A DNA stretch of 64,000 bases from Cephalotrichum gorgonifer. Its lineage: Eukaryota > Ascomycota > Sordariomycetes > Microascales > Microascaceae. The notes under the pieces are model-generated. The model saw only the letters and a program-made list of their open reading frames with translations. It was not told the origin of the DNA and searched no databases. The stretch's first letter is position 1; every line of letters starts with the position of its first letter. A program made the translations under genes and the position numbers. Shown piece after piece: positions 1 through 11,693 of the stretch. Location: positions 232,128-296,127 of the forward strand of contig ONZQ02000005.1 of assembly GCA_900312665.1 (NCBI GenBank). Reading direction: 5' to 3'.

Positions 1-652
1 CCGCGCCCCACTCCAATCCGAATGTCCCTGAACCCAACCTCATCCTTGCTCCCCTCCTCGAGGAAAGCCTCCGACCCCCCCCCCTGGTCTCTTGTCGAGG
101 CCATTCCATCTTTAAACATATCACCGCGCCTTACGTTTTCTTTTGGTCCTGTACTTCGTATATTTATTTTTGTTGGCGACTTATCATCCCAGCTTGCCGT
201 GCCTTTTTCTTCCTGTGACCCCGTTTTTTTTCTCATCTTCTCTGCCTCACTCCTCGCATCTTACCCCAATCTCGCCCAACCTTTTTGCCTTCGCCCCGCA
301 CCCAGTGCAAGATCCTCTATCCCCTATCGACCTTCTGCATGGCCTCGGCATACTAAATCCTCCGACAACATATGTAGCTATCCAATATACACAAAGAAAA
401 CACAACGCCTCGCTTATATCGCAGGCCCGCTAAACCGTTGCTCTCATCCCCCCGCTTCCGCTTGCTTAGCTCTTCCAGGACAGCGCCCCTCGCTCCTCTG
501 GATATCATTCTACCCCTTAGGACAGTCGACTAGCACCTCTTGTCCATATCTACGAGTTCTCAACCTGAAGAAGCGTGCTGAGAGAGGTACTCGGCTTCAC
601 CAGCCATCCCACGGACCCTCAGTCATCTTCCTTCTTCCCCGCCCCGATCGCC
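1..652. other. Upstream region and CT-rich leader of the metacaspase gene
   Basis: No gene is supported here. The + strand is pyrimidine-rich (many CCT/TTC runs), as is common for fungal promoters and 5' leaders, and it ends at the ATG at 653. An open frame runs through most of it on the + strand, but its composition is low-complexity Ser/Pro/Leu and it overlaps the metacaspase start out of frame, so I treat it as chance. Confidence 0.6.
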
Positions 653-2635
653 ATGTCGGGGTATCAGGGCTTCGGCGGCTATGGACCTCCGCCGGGCCAG
701 CAGCAGCCCGGTGAACCTTATTTCGTGTACGTCTTCACCCATCCATCTATCCTCTACATTCCCGGAGTCGGCATTGGCTTAGGGACACCCTGATGGGACA
801 TTGCCCATCTCGAACTGTGGGCGCACATTCCACCCCCGCACGCTTATCCTAACTTTGCTGGATGCTAGACCACCTCATACACAAGCACATACGCCCGTGA
901 TGCCATTTGCTGGGTATGCCCCAGCCCCCGTACCCCCCAACTCAGGGCAGTATCAGCAGCAGGGGCAGCCTCCCTTTCCCTACCCATTCCAGCAGCAACC
1001 GAGTTCATTCCCCGGATATGCGCCGCAAGTACGTATATTTAGCCTTTGTGCAGTCACTTTCCAGGGCACAACCCCGTACCGACACCTATTAACATTTCTC
1101 CAGCAACAGCCCCATCCGGCTCAACAATATCCTCACTATGCCGGCACACCCACCTCCAACAACTTCAGTCCCCCACCAGGTGAGAATCCTCTATCCCATG
1201 TATTGGCATCATTAGACAGGTCTAACCTTTCCAGTGTCCGCACCGCCCCAGCCGTCCTCCTCAGCACCTACAGCTTCCGGTGCCGGCACCGCGGTACCAC
1301 CGCCCCCAGGCGTGCACCAGTTCGGCCACGGAGCGCCGGACAGCTACCTGTATCAGTATTCCATGTGTACGGGCCAGAGGAAGGCGCTCCTGATCGGGAT
1401 CAACTACTTTGGCCAGCGGGGCCAACTCAGGGGGTGCATCAACGACGTGCGGAACATGTCGGGGTACCTTGTCACGCACTTCGGGTATAAGAGAGACGAC
1501 ATGGTGATCCTCACCGACGATCAGCAGAACCCTATCAGCCAACCGACGAAGCAAAATATCCTACGGGCTATGCACTGGCTCGTGAAGGACGCGCGGCCGA
1601 ATGACTCGCTCTTCTTTCATTACTCGGGTTTGTTCCCCCAGACCGTGACTCGCTCATTTCGGTCCCATACCCCCCCTTTTCCCACCCATCTTACCTCAAA
1701 CCCGCTCCAGTGCTTTGAGTATGGTGGCTAACGAAGCCTAGGTCACGGCGGACAAACTGAGGACTTAGACGGCGACGAGGTGGACGGCTACGATGAGGTG
1801 ATATTCCCCGTTGACTTCCGCCAGACGGGGCACATAACAGACGACGAGATGCATCGCATAATGGTCGCGCCCCTACCGGCCGGTGTGCGGTTGACGGCAA
1901 TCTTTGACTCGTGTCACTCAGGCACGGCGCTTGACCTACCGTACATCTACTCGACCCAGGGAATGATCAAGGCGCCCGACCTCGCGAGGGAGGCCGGGCA
2001 GGGTTTGCTCAACGCCTTGTCCGCGGGCAGGCGGAGCGATTTCGACGGCATGACGAACAGTTTGGTGTCTCTCGTCAAGAAGGCAGCGTCGGGACAAGAG
2101 GCACATCAGAGGTCCCTGGTGACGAAGACATCGCCTGCAGATGTGGTTATGTTCTCGGGCAGCAAGGATAGCGAGACATCGTGCGTTCCTTCCCCTCTCT
2201 CCGCACTTACATCCCCCTCCCCCTTTTCAATGTTTCCATACCTTCTATCGATCGGTGCATTTGGCTAACCTGAAACAGCGCCGACGCGAACATATCATCT
2301 CAGGCGACGGGTGCCATGTCGTGGGCCTTCATAAATGCCCTCAAGAAGAACCCGCAGCAGAGCTACATCCAGCTCCTGAACAGCATCCGCGACGAGCTGT
2401 CAGGCGGCTATTCTCAGAAGCCGCAGCTGTCGTGTAGCCATCCACTGAGTGCGTCGCCCATTATACTTTTTAAAACCCGGTCGTAGTTCACCTTACCCTC
2501 TATTCTGGAGACATCCGCCCCCCTGAGTACCTTGTGCCCCTCCCTCTCTTTGTCCCTGTCGCCTTTCTATTCTCCAGGTTTGATTTTGTTTGGTTCTAAC
2601 GGTTGGTAGACACGGAGCTTTTATTCATTGTATAA
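653..2635 (+). CDS. MCA1: Metacaspase (caspase-like cysteine peptidase, type I)
   Basis: Arg/Lys-specific cysteine peptidase of clan CD, in the cytosol; the family acts in stress response, aggregate handling and fungal cell death. The proposed exons are 653-726, 869-1028, 1104-1179, 1235-1627, 1742-2180, 2279-2448 and 2610-2635, giving 445 residues. The N-terminal third is a Gly/Tyr/Gln/Pro-rich prodomain, usual for type I metacaspases. The catalytic His lies in YSGHGG (about H236, codon at 1744) and the catalytic Cys in FDSCHSG (about C292, codon at 1912). The GDEVDGYDE stretch before the p10 part is also typical. The last exon adds eight residues after the conserved CSHPL; without that intron the reading stops at a TGA at 2448-2450. 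The exon 1/2 join is the least certain: donor 727 (GTACGT) and acceptor 868 follow a CTAAC branch site, but acceptors at 885 or 924 with donor 711 also keep frame. Confidence 0.93.
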
Positions 2636-3464
2636 ACGGGTGCCGGTGTGGTTTGGGGCTCCGTGGGGGTATGGTAGTGGGATGAAACTGAGAAATGGGG
2701 TGCCGCGGGGGAGACAGGGAAAGGAAGAGGCGAGGCGAGGAGGAAACTGGGACGGTTATGCGTGATGTCTTCCGTATCTAGCCGTCCCATTTGACGATAT
2801 GAATATCTATGCTGTGGTGCTATCTCATTCAGAGCCCCCTGATTTGGAGGAACGGGGACCGGCTTGCTTAATGTGGGAAAAGAAAAGTTCGGAGGAATTT
2901 TCCCCTTGACGGTGGTGGCGCCTGCATAGTATGCCGTTCATGCATCTGTCGATGATGAATACCGGGAATCGAATACACGAAGCAGAGATTTCCGAAAGAC
3001 TTGGGGGCGATTGTCCTCTAAGCGCATGAGGCCCGAGAGGAGACGGAGCGGGTGAGAGGGGCAACGGGTAGAAACTGACCTGTATACAAGAGGACACGAT
3101 GGGCGGGGGGGAGAGGGGAAGACGGAGGGGGCTTTTCCGCGGACTATAGCCCGTCTCTTGCTCGAGTGGACATCTTCCTCCCTCTGACACATAACAGGAT
3201 GTAAGACCAACGAGCGAGTAGTCGAACCGAACGAAAACCACGGAAGACAAGAAAAGAAGAGAAAAGAACAGGAAAAACGGTTTGAAACTTCCTTCCCTCA
3301 ATTCCTCAATCTGAACAAATCGTAATCCCTATTCATGATACAAAAACGCCCAAGTGCCAAGTTTCCCGAATGCCCTTAATGCACCGAAACAACATCGACC
3401 CCCCCTTTAAAAAACGCCATTTCTAAACAAACTCTCCCTCTCCCTTTCACAATTTCCCCCACTC
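2636..3464. other. Convergent 3' space between metacaspase and coiled-coil gene
   Basis: These 0.8 kb hold the 3' ends of two genes that point at each other. I see no supported gene. Open frames on the minus strand near 2825-3301 lack any recognisable motif. Confidence 0.5.
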
Positions 3465-6400
3465 TCAAACCTCAAGACAAGACCTCCTCCGCCTCCCCTT
3501 CATCCCCTCCACGCACTCTACGATCCTCCTCCTCTTCTTCTCCTGCACGCCCCACGCCCCCGCGGCGACCTTCATCCGCGCGATGAAGCGCGCCGCGGCG
3601 AGCGCCCTCCTCCACCTGGTCGGCGCCGCCGCCCTCTCCCGCCCCTGTCCCTTCTGCTGCTGGTGCTGGTGGGTCGAGGGCAGGTCGAGGGGCTTCTTGG
3701 AGCCCAGGACGTCGGAGCGGATGGACTCTAGTTCTCGGAGCTGAGCTTTGTTGCTGTTGTTCCACGCTGTTAGTGATCTGCTGGTTTGCATCTGGAAGAT
3801 GTAGAGGCGTAGGATAGAGGGAGTACGGGGGAAAAGGGGAATGAGAAGAAAGGGGGATACGTACCAAGCATTCGCAACCTCGAGCTGAAGCTGCAGGAAC
3901 CTCTTCGCGTACGCCGCGTCGGCCCGCAGCCCCGCCTCGCGCTCCCACCTCCTCTGCATCCACTCCATCTGCATAACGAGCCCGCGGATCTCCTTCTCGT
4001 GCCTCCGCCCGTCCTCGACCGCGCCCGCGCCATTCGCGAACTTGACGCCCCGATGCGGGACGACTGCGGCCGACGCCAACGCCGTCGCGCCCGCTGACGC
4101 CGCCGCGGCCTTGAGCTCCTTCACATCCCGGCCCAGCTTCTCCGCGCTCAGCCTGTACGCGGCCCTCTCGCCCCTCGCCCTCTCCAGCTTCCTCCTCAGT
4201 GCCGCCTCGGCTGCCACTAGCCCCTCGATCGTCTCCTGCTGCCTCCGGACGTCGTGCTCCAGCGCCTCCGTCTCCAGCTGCGCCTCGCGCAGCTCGCCCC
4301 TGAGGTCCGCCCCCCCGCGGGTCGCCTCCCTGGAGAGCGCGCTGCCCGCCTTCTCGAGCTTGAGCCGCAGCTTCCTTACCACGCGGTCGTGCTCCCCCTT
4401 CGCCCCCTCGGCCTCCGCCCGCGCCTCCTCGAGAGCCTGCTCGAGCGCCTCGCGCTCGTCCTCCAGCTCCTCCAGCCGCGTCTGCATCTCGCCCGCGCCC
4501 CTCGACGCGCCCCTCTCCGCCTCCCTCAGCTTCGCCCTCGTTTCGCCCAGCTCCCGCCGCGCCGCCGAGAGCTGGTTCCTCAGCTCCAACACCTCCGCCC
4601 TGCGCGCGGGACTGTTAGTCGACGACCCGGGGGAGGCGACGGCCAGCCGCAGCGTCTCGGCGTCGTGGACCCGCCGCTCGAGGTCCGCGATAGTCCTCTT
4701 GAGCCCACGCACCACCTCCTTGTGCGCCGAGTCCTTCTGGAGGTACTCGAGCTCCTTCTGCCGCGCGAGCGTGAGGTCCCGCCGGATGACCGAGAGCTCG
4801 CTGTTCCCCTCCATGTTGCCGACGGGGTTCCCGGCCTCGGCGAGCTGTACTTCGTACTCCTCCAACCGGCGCTCGAGGTCCCTGATGGTGCGCCGCGCGG
4901 CCGCGAGCTCCTGGCTGTCCGAGGACGACGCCTGCCGCAGTCTGGCCTGCAGCTGAACAATCTCCCCGTTCAGCCTCCCTTCCTCCTCGGCCGCCTTCTC
5001 AATCTCCTCTTCCAGCGACAGCTCCGCCAGCCGCACCTGGTCGGTGAGGACCCTGTTCTCCTCCCGCAGCCTCCTCACCTCGCCGTCGAGTTTCGTCTTG
5101 GCCGTCCGCAGGTCGACCTTCTCCTGGTCGAGTCGGTACGTCTCCTCGCCGTGGCGGTTCGACCTACGCAGCTCGCCGTCCAGCTCGTCGCGCTCTGCCT
5201 CCGCCTCGGCGAGCGACGACCGCAGGGAGTGCATCTCGATATTCGCCGTCGCGAGCTGGTCCTGCAACGTCTGCTTCTCCCTGCCCAGGCGCGTGAGCTG
5301 CGCGCGTGCGCTCGCGAGGGAGCTGGTCGTTGACTGCGCCGTCTCCTGCGAGGCAGTAGTAGTGCTTCTCGCGTGGTCGGCCGCCCGACGGAGCGTCTCC
5401 ACCTCAAGTCTCAGCGCATCGCACTCTCCCCTGACTCTCACGAGAGCGCCCTGGGCATCCCCGCCACTGTCGAGTTCCGCCTGTAGCACGTCAACCTCGT
5501 CCTCGAGGGCGCCGACGCGCTCGGTCTGCGCCTGGAAGTCGAGGTGGGATTGCCTCAGTTCGTCGCGGACGCCAGAGAGCTCGTCGCGCAGGTCCGTGAG
5601 CGCGGCCTGGCGCTCGTCGAGGGTCGCCTGTAGGTCACGGATCTGGCGCGCGAGAATCGCCTCGTCGTTCCTGTGGCGCTCCGTCTCGCTTTGGATGGCC
5701 TCTTGGAGCTTCGTCTCCTTGCTGGAGAGGCTCCCCTCGGCCTCGCGCAGCTTGTCGATCGTCTTTTGTAGGCCCGCGGCCTTCTCCTCGGCGCGCTCCC
5801 GCCTGGACTCGAGGTCACGCTTCTCAGACTCCCACTTGTCGCTGTCGTTGTCGTAGAGGTTGTCCCGCTCGCGGATTTCGGCCTGGAGGCCGGAGATCTC
5901 ATCGTTCAGCTTGTCGATTTCGGCCCGGTACTGCTCCCGGAGGTCCCGCTCGATGTCTAATGCGTGCTGGCGCTCCTGGGCGAGGCCGGCCTCGAGCTCG
6001 CCGACGGACTTCTTGAGCTGGGATACCTCCCTCTGCAGAGCCGTGGCCTCCGACCTGAGGGTGTCGTTTCGGGACTCGAGGATGTTATGCTGGTCCTTCC
6101 GTGCCTCGAAGTCGGCACTGAGGTCATCGTACTTGCCCTTGAGAGTCTGGAGCTCACGGTCGGATGCCTCCCGCTCCCTCCTCGTCTCCCTCATCTTCGT
6201 CCGGAGGTCCTCATTGTCCTTGAACGTCTCTGAATACTGCTGCTCCAGATCCGTCTTCAGTTCCTCGTACCGAGACTTGAGAGACTGGATCTCGCGCTCC
6301 GTGGCGTCCCGCTCCCTCTTAGCCTCTCGCATCTTAGTCCTCAAGTCTTCGTTCTCCTTGAACGTCTCCGAGAACTGCTTCTCGAGGTCCGCATAGTCGT

Positions 6401-7814
6401 GGCCAGCCTGGTCGAGTTCGTTCTGCAGCCTCTCAATCTTTTCCTCAATCTGTCGCGACAAGCCCTTTGTGACGACGGACTTGTTCGACATCTCCTCCTG
6501 CAGTTCCTCGAGGTCCCCGGTGGCCCTATCCTTCTCGGCGATGACGTCGGCTAGCTTCTCGTTCATCTCTTCGACCTGTGCCTCGAGAACACGGGCGTTG
6601 CGTTCCAAGTCTTCGATGGTGTCGCGAGCTTCGTCCAGCTCCTCGTTCGTCTGAGCCTTTTCCTCCAGCTCAACCACTCGTCGCTGGGAGGCCTTATAGC
6701 TAGCCTGGGACTCGGCGAGCTTGGCCTTCAGTTCGCGAATCTCTTCCTCGTTCTTGTCGATGAGCTCGTCCTTGCTCTTCAAGTCGCTTCCAAGCGACTC
6801 CCGAAGATCCTCAAGCTCATCCTCGTGTCCTTCGATGATCCGGTCCTTCTCTCGGATATCGGCCTCCAGATCCCCGATCTCGTCCCGCAGCTTCTCAACC
6901 CTAGCGCTGTCCTGCTGGCCGTTGTCTACTTCGCGCTGCAGGAGCTCGACCTCGCCCTCTTTCTCGGTCAGGAGCCCCCGCAGACGCTCCATCTCGGCGC
7001 GCTGGCTCTCGTCGGCGTACTTCTTCTTCGCGCGGTCCTGAAGCTCCAGCATCTGCTGGCGAAACTCCTCGAGGTCCTTCTCGGCGGCGGTCAGGTGCTT
7101 CTTGTACCGGTGAAGCTCCCTCTGCATTGTGACCTTGTCGACCTTGAGCTCGGTGTTCTCCTTAAGCGCCTCCTCGCTGAATCCGGGCCCCGCTTTCCGG
7201 AGAGCGTCCTCGAGGAAGTGGATCTTGAGCTTGAGGCCGAAGTTCTCCTTCTCGATCTTGTCGATCACGTTCTCCTGCTCCCGTAGCGAGAGCTGGTTCC
7301 CGTCGCTGAGCGGGCCCTTGCCTCCTGATATGTTGCGTCGCGGCGGTATCGCCATTGGCGTCGAAGCGGTGCTGTCACTGTCGACAACCGGCAGCGTCGC
7401 GTCCACGTACGACCTTGCGAACATGGACGCGTCTCCGGCGGGCAGGGGCGTCAGGTCGGACTCAAGCGCGTCGTACCTCGGTGTGGCGGTGACACCGTTC
7501 TCTTTCCCGCGCCGGCGGGCGCTGTTCCGTGTCGCGGACTTCAGCATCGGGGTGAACTCGGCGCCGCCGATGCTCGCGGGGAGGTTCCGCCGGTCGGTGA
7601 AGGGGGCGCGCTGGCCCCTCGGGGTGCGTAGGTTGACGCCACCGGAACGGCCATTGCGGAGCTGGGCTAGTAGGTTGTTGGAGTTGGAGTCCTTTGGGGG
7701 TGAGACGAAGGAGGGCTCCTGGGTCATGTCAAAGTCGGGGCGGCGGCTGAGGTATGTCGCGTCCCCGACGTTGGTCCGGGGCGTGTCGAGACTGCTGTAT
7801 CCCGGCTGGGCCAT
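3465..7814 (-). CDS. CM1/PACT coiled-coil gamma-tubulin complex anchor (Pcp1/ApsB type)
   Basis: Long scaffold of the spindle pole body or other microtubule-organising centre that recruits the gamma-tubulin complex. Exons are 7814-3865 and 3753-3465, 1412 residues. The intron (3754-3864, 111 nt) keeps frame, so read-through would add 37 residues, but splicing restores the conserved NAC-NKAQL stretch. The order is: disordered Ser/Thr/Arg-rich head (1-170), a centrosomin motif 1 (CM1, Cnn_1N) at about 175-240 with LREQENVIDKIEKENFGLK, about 1000 residues of heptad coiled coil, and a C-terminal PACT-like segment at about 1272-1330 (HEKEIRGL, FLQLQLEVANACN). A 46-residue unit is repeated in tandem at 476-521 and 522-567. 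CM1 and PACT together fit fission-yeast Pcp1 best; such fungal proteins are also labelled anucleate primary sterigmata protein B, so the ortholog name is left open. ATG at 7814 is the first in frame. Confidence 0.92.
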   Translation of the reverse strand: MAQPGYSSLDTPRTNVGDATYLSRRPDFDMTQEPSFVSPPKDSNSNNLLAQLRNGRSGGVNLRTPRGQRAPFTDRRNLPASIGGAEFTPMLKSATRNSARRRGKENGVTATPRYDALESDLTPLPAGDASMFARSYVDATLPVVDSDSTASTPMAIPPRRNISGGKGPLSDGNQLSLREQENVIDKIEKENFGLKLKIHFLEDALRKAGPGFSEEALKENTELKVDKVTMQRELHRYKKHLTAAEKDLEEFRQQMLELQDRAKKKYADESQRAEMERLRGLLTEKEGEVELLQREVDNGQQDSARVEKLRDEIGDLEADIREKDRIIEGHEDELEDLRESLGSDLKSKDELIDKNEEEIRELKAKLAESQASYKASQRRVVELEEKAQTNEELDEARDTIEDLERNARVLEAQVEEMNEKLADVIAEKDRATGDLEELQEEMSNKSVVTKGLSRQIEEKIERLQNELDQAGHDYADLEKQFSETFKENEDLRTKMREAKRERDATEREIQSLKSRYEELKTDLEQQYSETFKDNEDLRTKMRETRREREASDRELQTLKGKYDDLSADFEARKDQHNILESRNDTLRSEATALQREVSQLKKSVGELEAGLAQERQHALDIERDLREQYRAEIDKLNDEISGLQAEIRERDNLYDNDSDKWESEKRDLESRRERAEEKAAGLQKTIDKLREAEGSLSSKETKLQEAIQSETERHRNDEAILARQIRDLQATLDERQAALTDLRDELSGVRDELRQSHLDFQAQTERVGALEDEVDVLQAELDSGGDAQGALVRVRGECDALRLEVETLRRAADHARSTTTASQETAQSTTSSLASARAQLTRLGREKQTLQDQLATANIEMHSLRSSLAEAEAERDELDGELRRSNRHGEETYRLDQEKVDLRTAKTKLDGEVRRLREENRVLTDQVRLAELSLEEEIEKAAEEEGRLNGEIVQLQARLRQASSSDSQELAAARRTIRDLERRLEEYEVQLAEAGNPVGNMEGNSELSVIRRDLTLARQKELEYLQKDSAHKEVVRGLKRTIADLERRVHDAETLRLAVASPGSSTNSPARRAEVLELRNQLSAARRELGETRAKLREAERGASRGAGEMQTRLEELEDEREALEQALEEARAEAEGAKGEHDRVVRKLRLKLEKAGSALSREATRGGADLRGELREAQLETEALEHDVRRQQETIEGLVAAEAALRRKLERARGERAAYRLSAEKLGRDVKELKAAAASAGATALASAAVVPHRGVKFANGAGAVEDGRRHEKEIRGLVMQMEWMQRRWEREAGLRADAAYAKRFLQLQLEVANAWYVSPFLLIPLFPRTPSILRLYIFQMQTSRSLTAWNNSNKAQLRELESIRSDVLGSKKPLDLPSTHQHQQQKGQGRERAAAPTRWRRALAAARFIARMKVAAGAWGVQEKKRRRIVECVEGMKGRRRRSCLEV
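6114..6389 (-). repeat. Tandem 46-codon duplication inside the coiled-coil gene
   Basis: Two adjacent 138-nt units (6389-6252 and 6251-6114 on the minus strand) encode near-identical 46-residue segments. Both contain SETFK-NEDLRTKMRE followed by a basic RRERE/KRERD stretch. The period is a whole number of codons and does not break the heptad pattern. Confidence 0.85.
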
Positions 7815-10800
7815 TGTGCCAGCGGATACGGCGGTTGTCGGTAGTTTGCGGTTTGGCTTTGTCGAGAGTCGACTATGCTATTCGCATGTTGAAGTGGTGA
7901 GCAAGCGAAGTGGGAAGGCAATTGGTAGTTTGGAGAGGTGAAAGTGTTGTCGTAATGCTGTAAAAGCTCCGAATTTCGCACTGGTTATAGAATTTGAGAC
8001 CAGACTAATGTCTCTAAAGAAAGATCGTTCGCGATACTAGTTTCGTAGGAGAACACGAAATGGAGTCGCGGTAATGTAATTTTGGCGTGCCACTGACGAT
8101 GTTGGTGCTGGTGCTTAATGTGTCGACAAGGGAGCGCGTTTTGTTTACTCAGTCCAGATTAGGACTAGTTTGTGTGGGGTAATTGGAGACAGATGACAAG
8201 AGCTGATTGGATAAAATCAGGCCACTTGCGGACATGGAGGAGTTCAAGGCTTGGGTAGATATAGATTATGTAATGCGGTAATGTGTAGCAGGCACTTCAC
8301 ACTCTCTTTTCTTGTCCACATACTCCGCCCGCTCGCCGTACTCAGATTCGCAGTCATACCTATGATATTATTTCAGAGCTTCCAAGTTGAGTCAATCCAA
8401 TAGTCTTTTCACATAACCTTGGCGGCGCACTCGCATGCGCACTCGTATTCGCGCTCTTGCCCTCCATTGCGATACTTGTATAAGTGTAAGATCGATTGGC
8501 TCGGTTACCCAGCTGTCCCGTCTTCAGGGCCCACGTGCTCCCTATTTTACGCTGCGAGCCCCATTCAATCAAGTAGTTGATGCCTGGCAGTGCCTCACCT
8601 GGCTTCTTCTCCGTCCGACCACGTCGGCTGCGGATCCACCATTTCGGAAAACTCGTCAGTTTAAGAAAGAAATGATGGATGATGGCGATAATGTAAACAT
8701 CAGCGCCCCCCCAAGCGGCGCATGTTGCATCGGCAAAGAGGACGTGTGGTCGTCCAGCCGGCCGCTCGGTCATCAGCTCGGCAATGCACGGCAGAGGAGA
8801 TATTTGTGGCAGTGGTATATGTAGAGGGACGCACCTCCCGCGGCCGGAAATCACGGGCATGCGTGTGCCGGGTGTGCGTGCAAGTCGGGTGCTCTATCGT
8901 CCCGTCCCAGACTTCCTTCTGCAGCGACTTGGCTCCACCCACTCGTCCTAACGTGCCCGCCCGTCTCTCGTCTGTGCTACGCTGAGGCGGCTCAGGTGAC
9001 GGTACGAGCATGTGATCAGCGGATTTTACAGAATAGGTCCATGGACCCTGGTCGAGGATGGTCGATGAACGTGGCCTTGCAGCGCTAGATACCTTGTACG
9101 AGTCTCGCCACCGTGGCCTTGCGTCGTATATCAATCATGTTGGGATATTGGAACCCTGACTGAGAGACGACGAAGGATGAGGCATGATTTGCGACGCAGG
9201 GTATCAATGGGCTATTAAGCGAAACGGAAACAGGGAGCGCTGGCGATGGTGATGGTTACGAGTATGAGTTATGACGCTATTCATAGCGGGGATCAACGCG
9301 GGGACCTGCCTAGATAGGATTTCCATTGTCGTAGCGAGTTACTTTACTTGTATGAGTGGTCCTCGTAGTTAGCAAGAAAGGATGAAGGCGGGAAGTTTAG
9401 TGGTAAGGTGAAGCACTACGGGTGGAGCTAGTCGAGGTCCCTGCGTGGTCATCTGGGCAGGCAGGGACAGGATTGTGGAGGAGTTAGTGAGGAGACGATC
9501 TACAAGTGCGAAGTACGTTTGTGGCCCCTGTATCGTATATGAGTACAAGCACACTTGTATTGCTAGTTTGCCACTTGTGGAGACCGGGGAGCGGCGATGG
9601 ACGTCCAGCGGTGGTGTATGTACCAATGGACCTGTCCAAGTGCACGAGACAAACGACGGTGAGGGCAATGGGGCGGGCCACTCTGACTCTGACAGGGGGC
9701 TGTGCTGTGTCATTCAAATACTTCTCTTATTGTACTCCTTTCTACCCTACCCGGCTTGTATATGTCCAATTTTTAAGCATTTGTCCAAGATCGATCCTGT
9801 CGTATTTGGGGCGAAATCGTACCAATATCAATACGAGTACTAGAGTAATAGTAAATAATAATACCACTCGTAATAGTCATAATAATACATGGAGGCTGTG
9901 ATAAAGCCCCCCGACCCTTGCTTATTATTAGAGGGGTTCGTTCTGGGTTAGAGAACCGTTTCTTGTGGAATGTACCCAGCTTGGTAACATGCATCACCAC
10001 GAATTATCAGTTCATCGTCAAAGCTCTCTTCATGCCTGGTTCACCACACACCTCCCTCGCGTCAATCTCGGGCTATTAGCTCCTTGGCCAATTTACACCA
10101 CCTTCTCAACCTGTTCATATCAAGACACTTCGTATTACTGGATGCCGATCCCGTCTCATGTCGACAGAGATCACGGCTCCGTTCCCCGCCCCTCCCACTT
10201 CATTGTTCTGATTTTTTTTTGGAGAGGTGGGAGGAGGGTGGGTGAGATCCCTACTAGCCTTCTTGTAATTAAAGTAAACGTACGCGATGTATCCATAGTC
10301 TCGTTCAGCTTTAAGTCCTCTTATTACCTACTCGTTTTCGATATACCCTCCTGCTGCTACTCCCACTCCCACTCCCACTCCCACTCCCACTCGCTCCTCT
10401 TTACTCCGTACTCGTACTCCATGTGTCTGCGCAAGTACGACTACACCACGCCCCCCCTTCATCACCATCCGCGCTAGGTAGTGGTTAACATGCAAGTACT
10501 TGTACACACCCTGTCCCCACTCCCCAACTAGCTAATATTATTATTGCCCGCCGAGCATGGGCGAGTCAACCACATGCAGACTTGCCTGACACGCGCCACG
10601 CCACGAGTAGTCTACCGTGGATGCCATCTGTGGGACCCACGCTCCTGGATGCACACGAAGCAAACTACCGAATCAGACTCCCCCCCTCCCATCCCCTCAT
10701 ATATGTCAGGAATGGCTCCAAGCGGGATCGTGGTGGGGGGGAAAGGGGAAGGAGGGGAAAGAAGGGGGGTGGGGGGGAGGGCGCGTTGAGTGCCGTGGGT

Positions 10801-11693
10801 GGTGACCATCGCTTATTGGGACCGACCCAATCTGTAGACTTCTCGCCCTAGTGATGATCCTGGTCAGAGCCGCCCTGAGCCACTACGAGGAGGAGTACTT
10901 GTACGGGCACTCGTACTCGTACATGGTCGTATGAGCAGCTATTCACATCTCAGCTCGATACCTACTAGTATATATAAGGTGCATGCCAGCCCGATTCCCT
11001 GGATTTACTACAACCAGAATACGCATGCACTCCCTCCCACGCTTTTCTTTCCTGTGGTCTGCTACCAATCTGCACCGACTACAGTCGTGCTAGAACATCT
11101 CAGTACTCTTCTTCTCTCCTTCTCCTGTCGCCCAATATCCTCTGATTCCACTCTTCACCGTTATAACAAAACCCTTTCCATTCGGCAACCTTGCTCTTAA
11201 ATCGCCAAATATCAGACCGCCAAGGGGCAAGAGCTGCTCGAAAGACCCCAGGAACAACCCAAAGGCCACCAACACCGAGACCAACATCAATCATCCTGAT
11301 ACCAATACCAACAACGCCAATTCCGAGAAGAAGGCCGAATCCAATTTACCGCCCTTATTAAATACACCGATCGACCCGACAGAAAGCTGGTTCGGGAAAC
11401 TACAGAGTAGCAAGCACCACCCCACCATTCGGGTGCTTTCCTTGCTTACTTGCACGCTGGTTGCTCCTGCTCTCTGTCGGATAATATTACGCCCAATCAC
11501 GCTGTGGGACTGGACTGATTGTCCGTGCTACACTAATACGACTTGCTGACCTCATCGGTCTCAAACGCCCCCAAAACTGAACCACGCCCGGAGCTCGAAC
11601 CCCACCTTATCGCGTGCGGCGGCTTCAACCGCGACTCCGTACCTCTCCATCTCAACTCCTCCACCTCTATCTTTCAAACCCCCAATCACACTC
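7815..11693. other. Divergent 3.9-kb intergenic region with simple repeats
   Basis: It lies between the starts of the coiled-coil gene (minus) and the F-box gene (plus), so both promoters should be here. I found no supported gene. It contains an ACTCCC hexamer repeat at 10359-10392 and several TACTCGTAC/TACTTGTAC-like sites (9831, 10402, 10494, 10893, 10909). A 64-codon minus-strand frame at 11100-11294 is noted under findings but is too weak to call. Confidence 0.5.
10359..10392 (+). repeat. ACTCCC hexanucleotide microsatellite
   Basis: About 5.7 perfect copies of ACTCCC in intergenic DNA. No coding context. Confidence 0.9.

Noticed and set aside
22..714. 230-codon open frame upstream of the metacaspase
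   Set aside because: Low-complexity Ser/Pro/Leu translation of CT-rich leader DNA, overlapping the true start in another frame.
4042..7941. Several long + strand frames opposite the coiled-coil gene
   Set aside because: Antisense shadows of GC-rich coding sequence; Ser/Arg- or Leu/Arg-rich with no motif.
10359..10392. CRISPR-like or satellite array
   Set aside because: A simple hexamer microsatellite without spacers.
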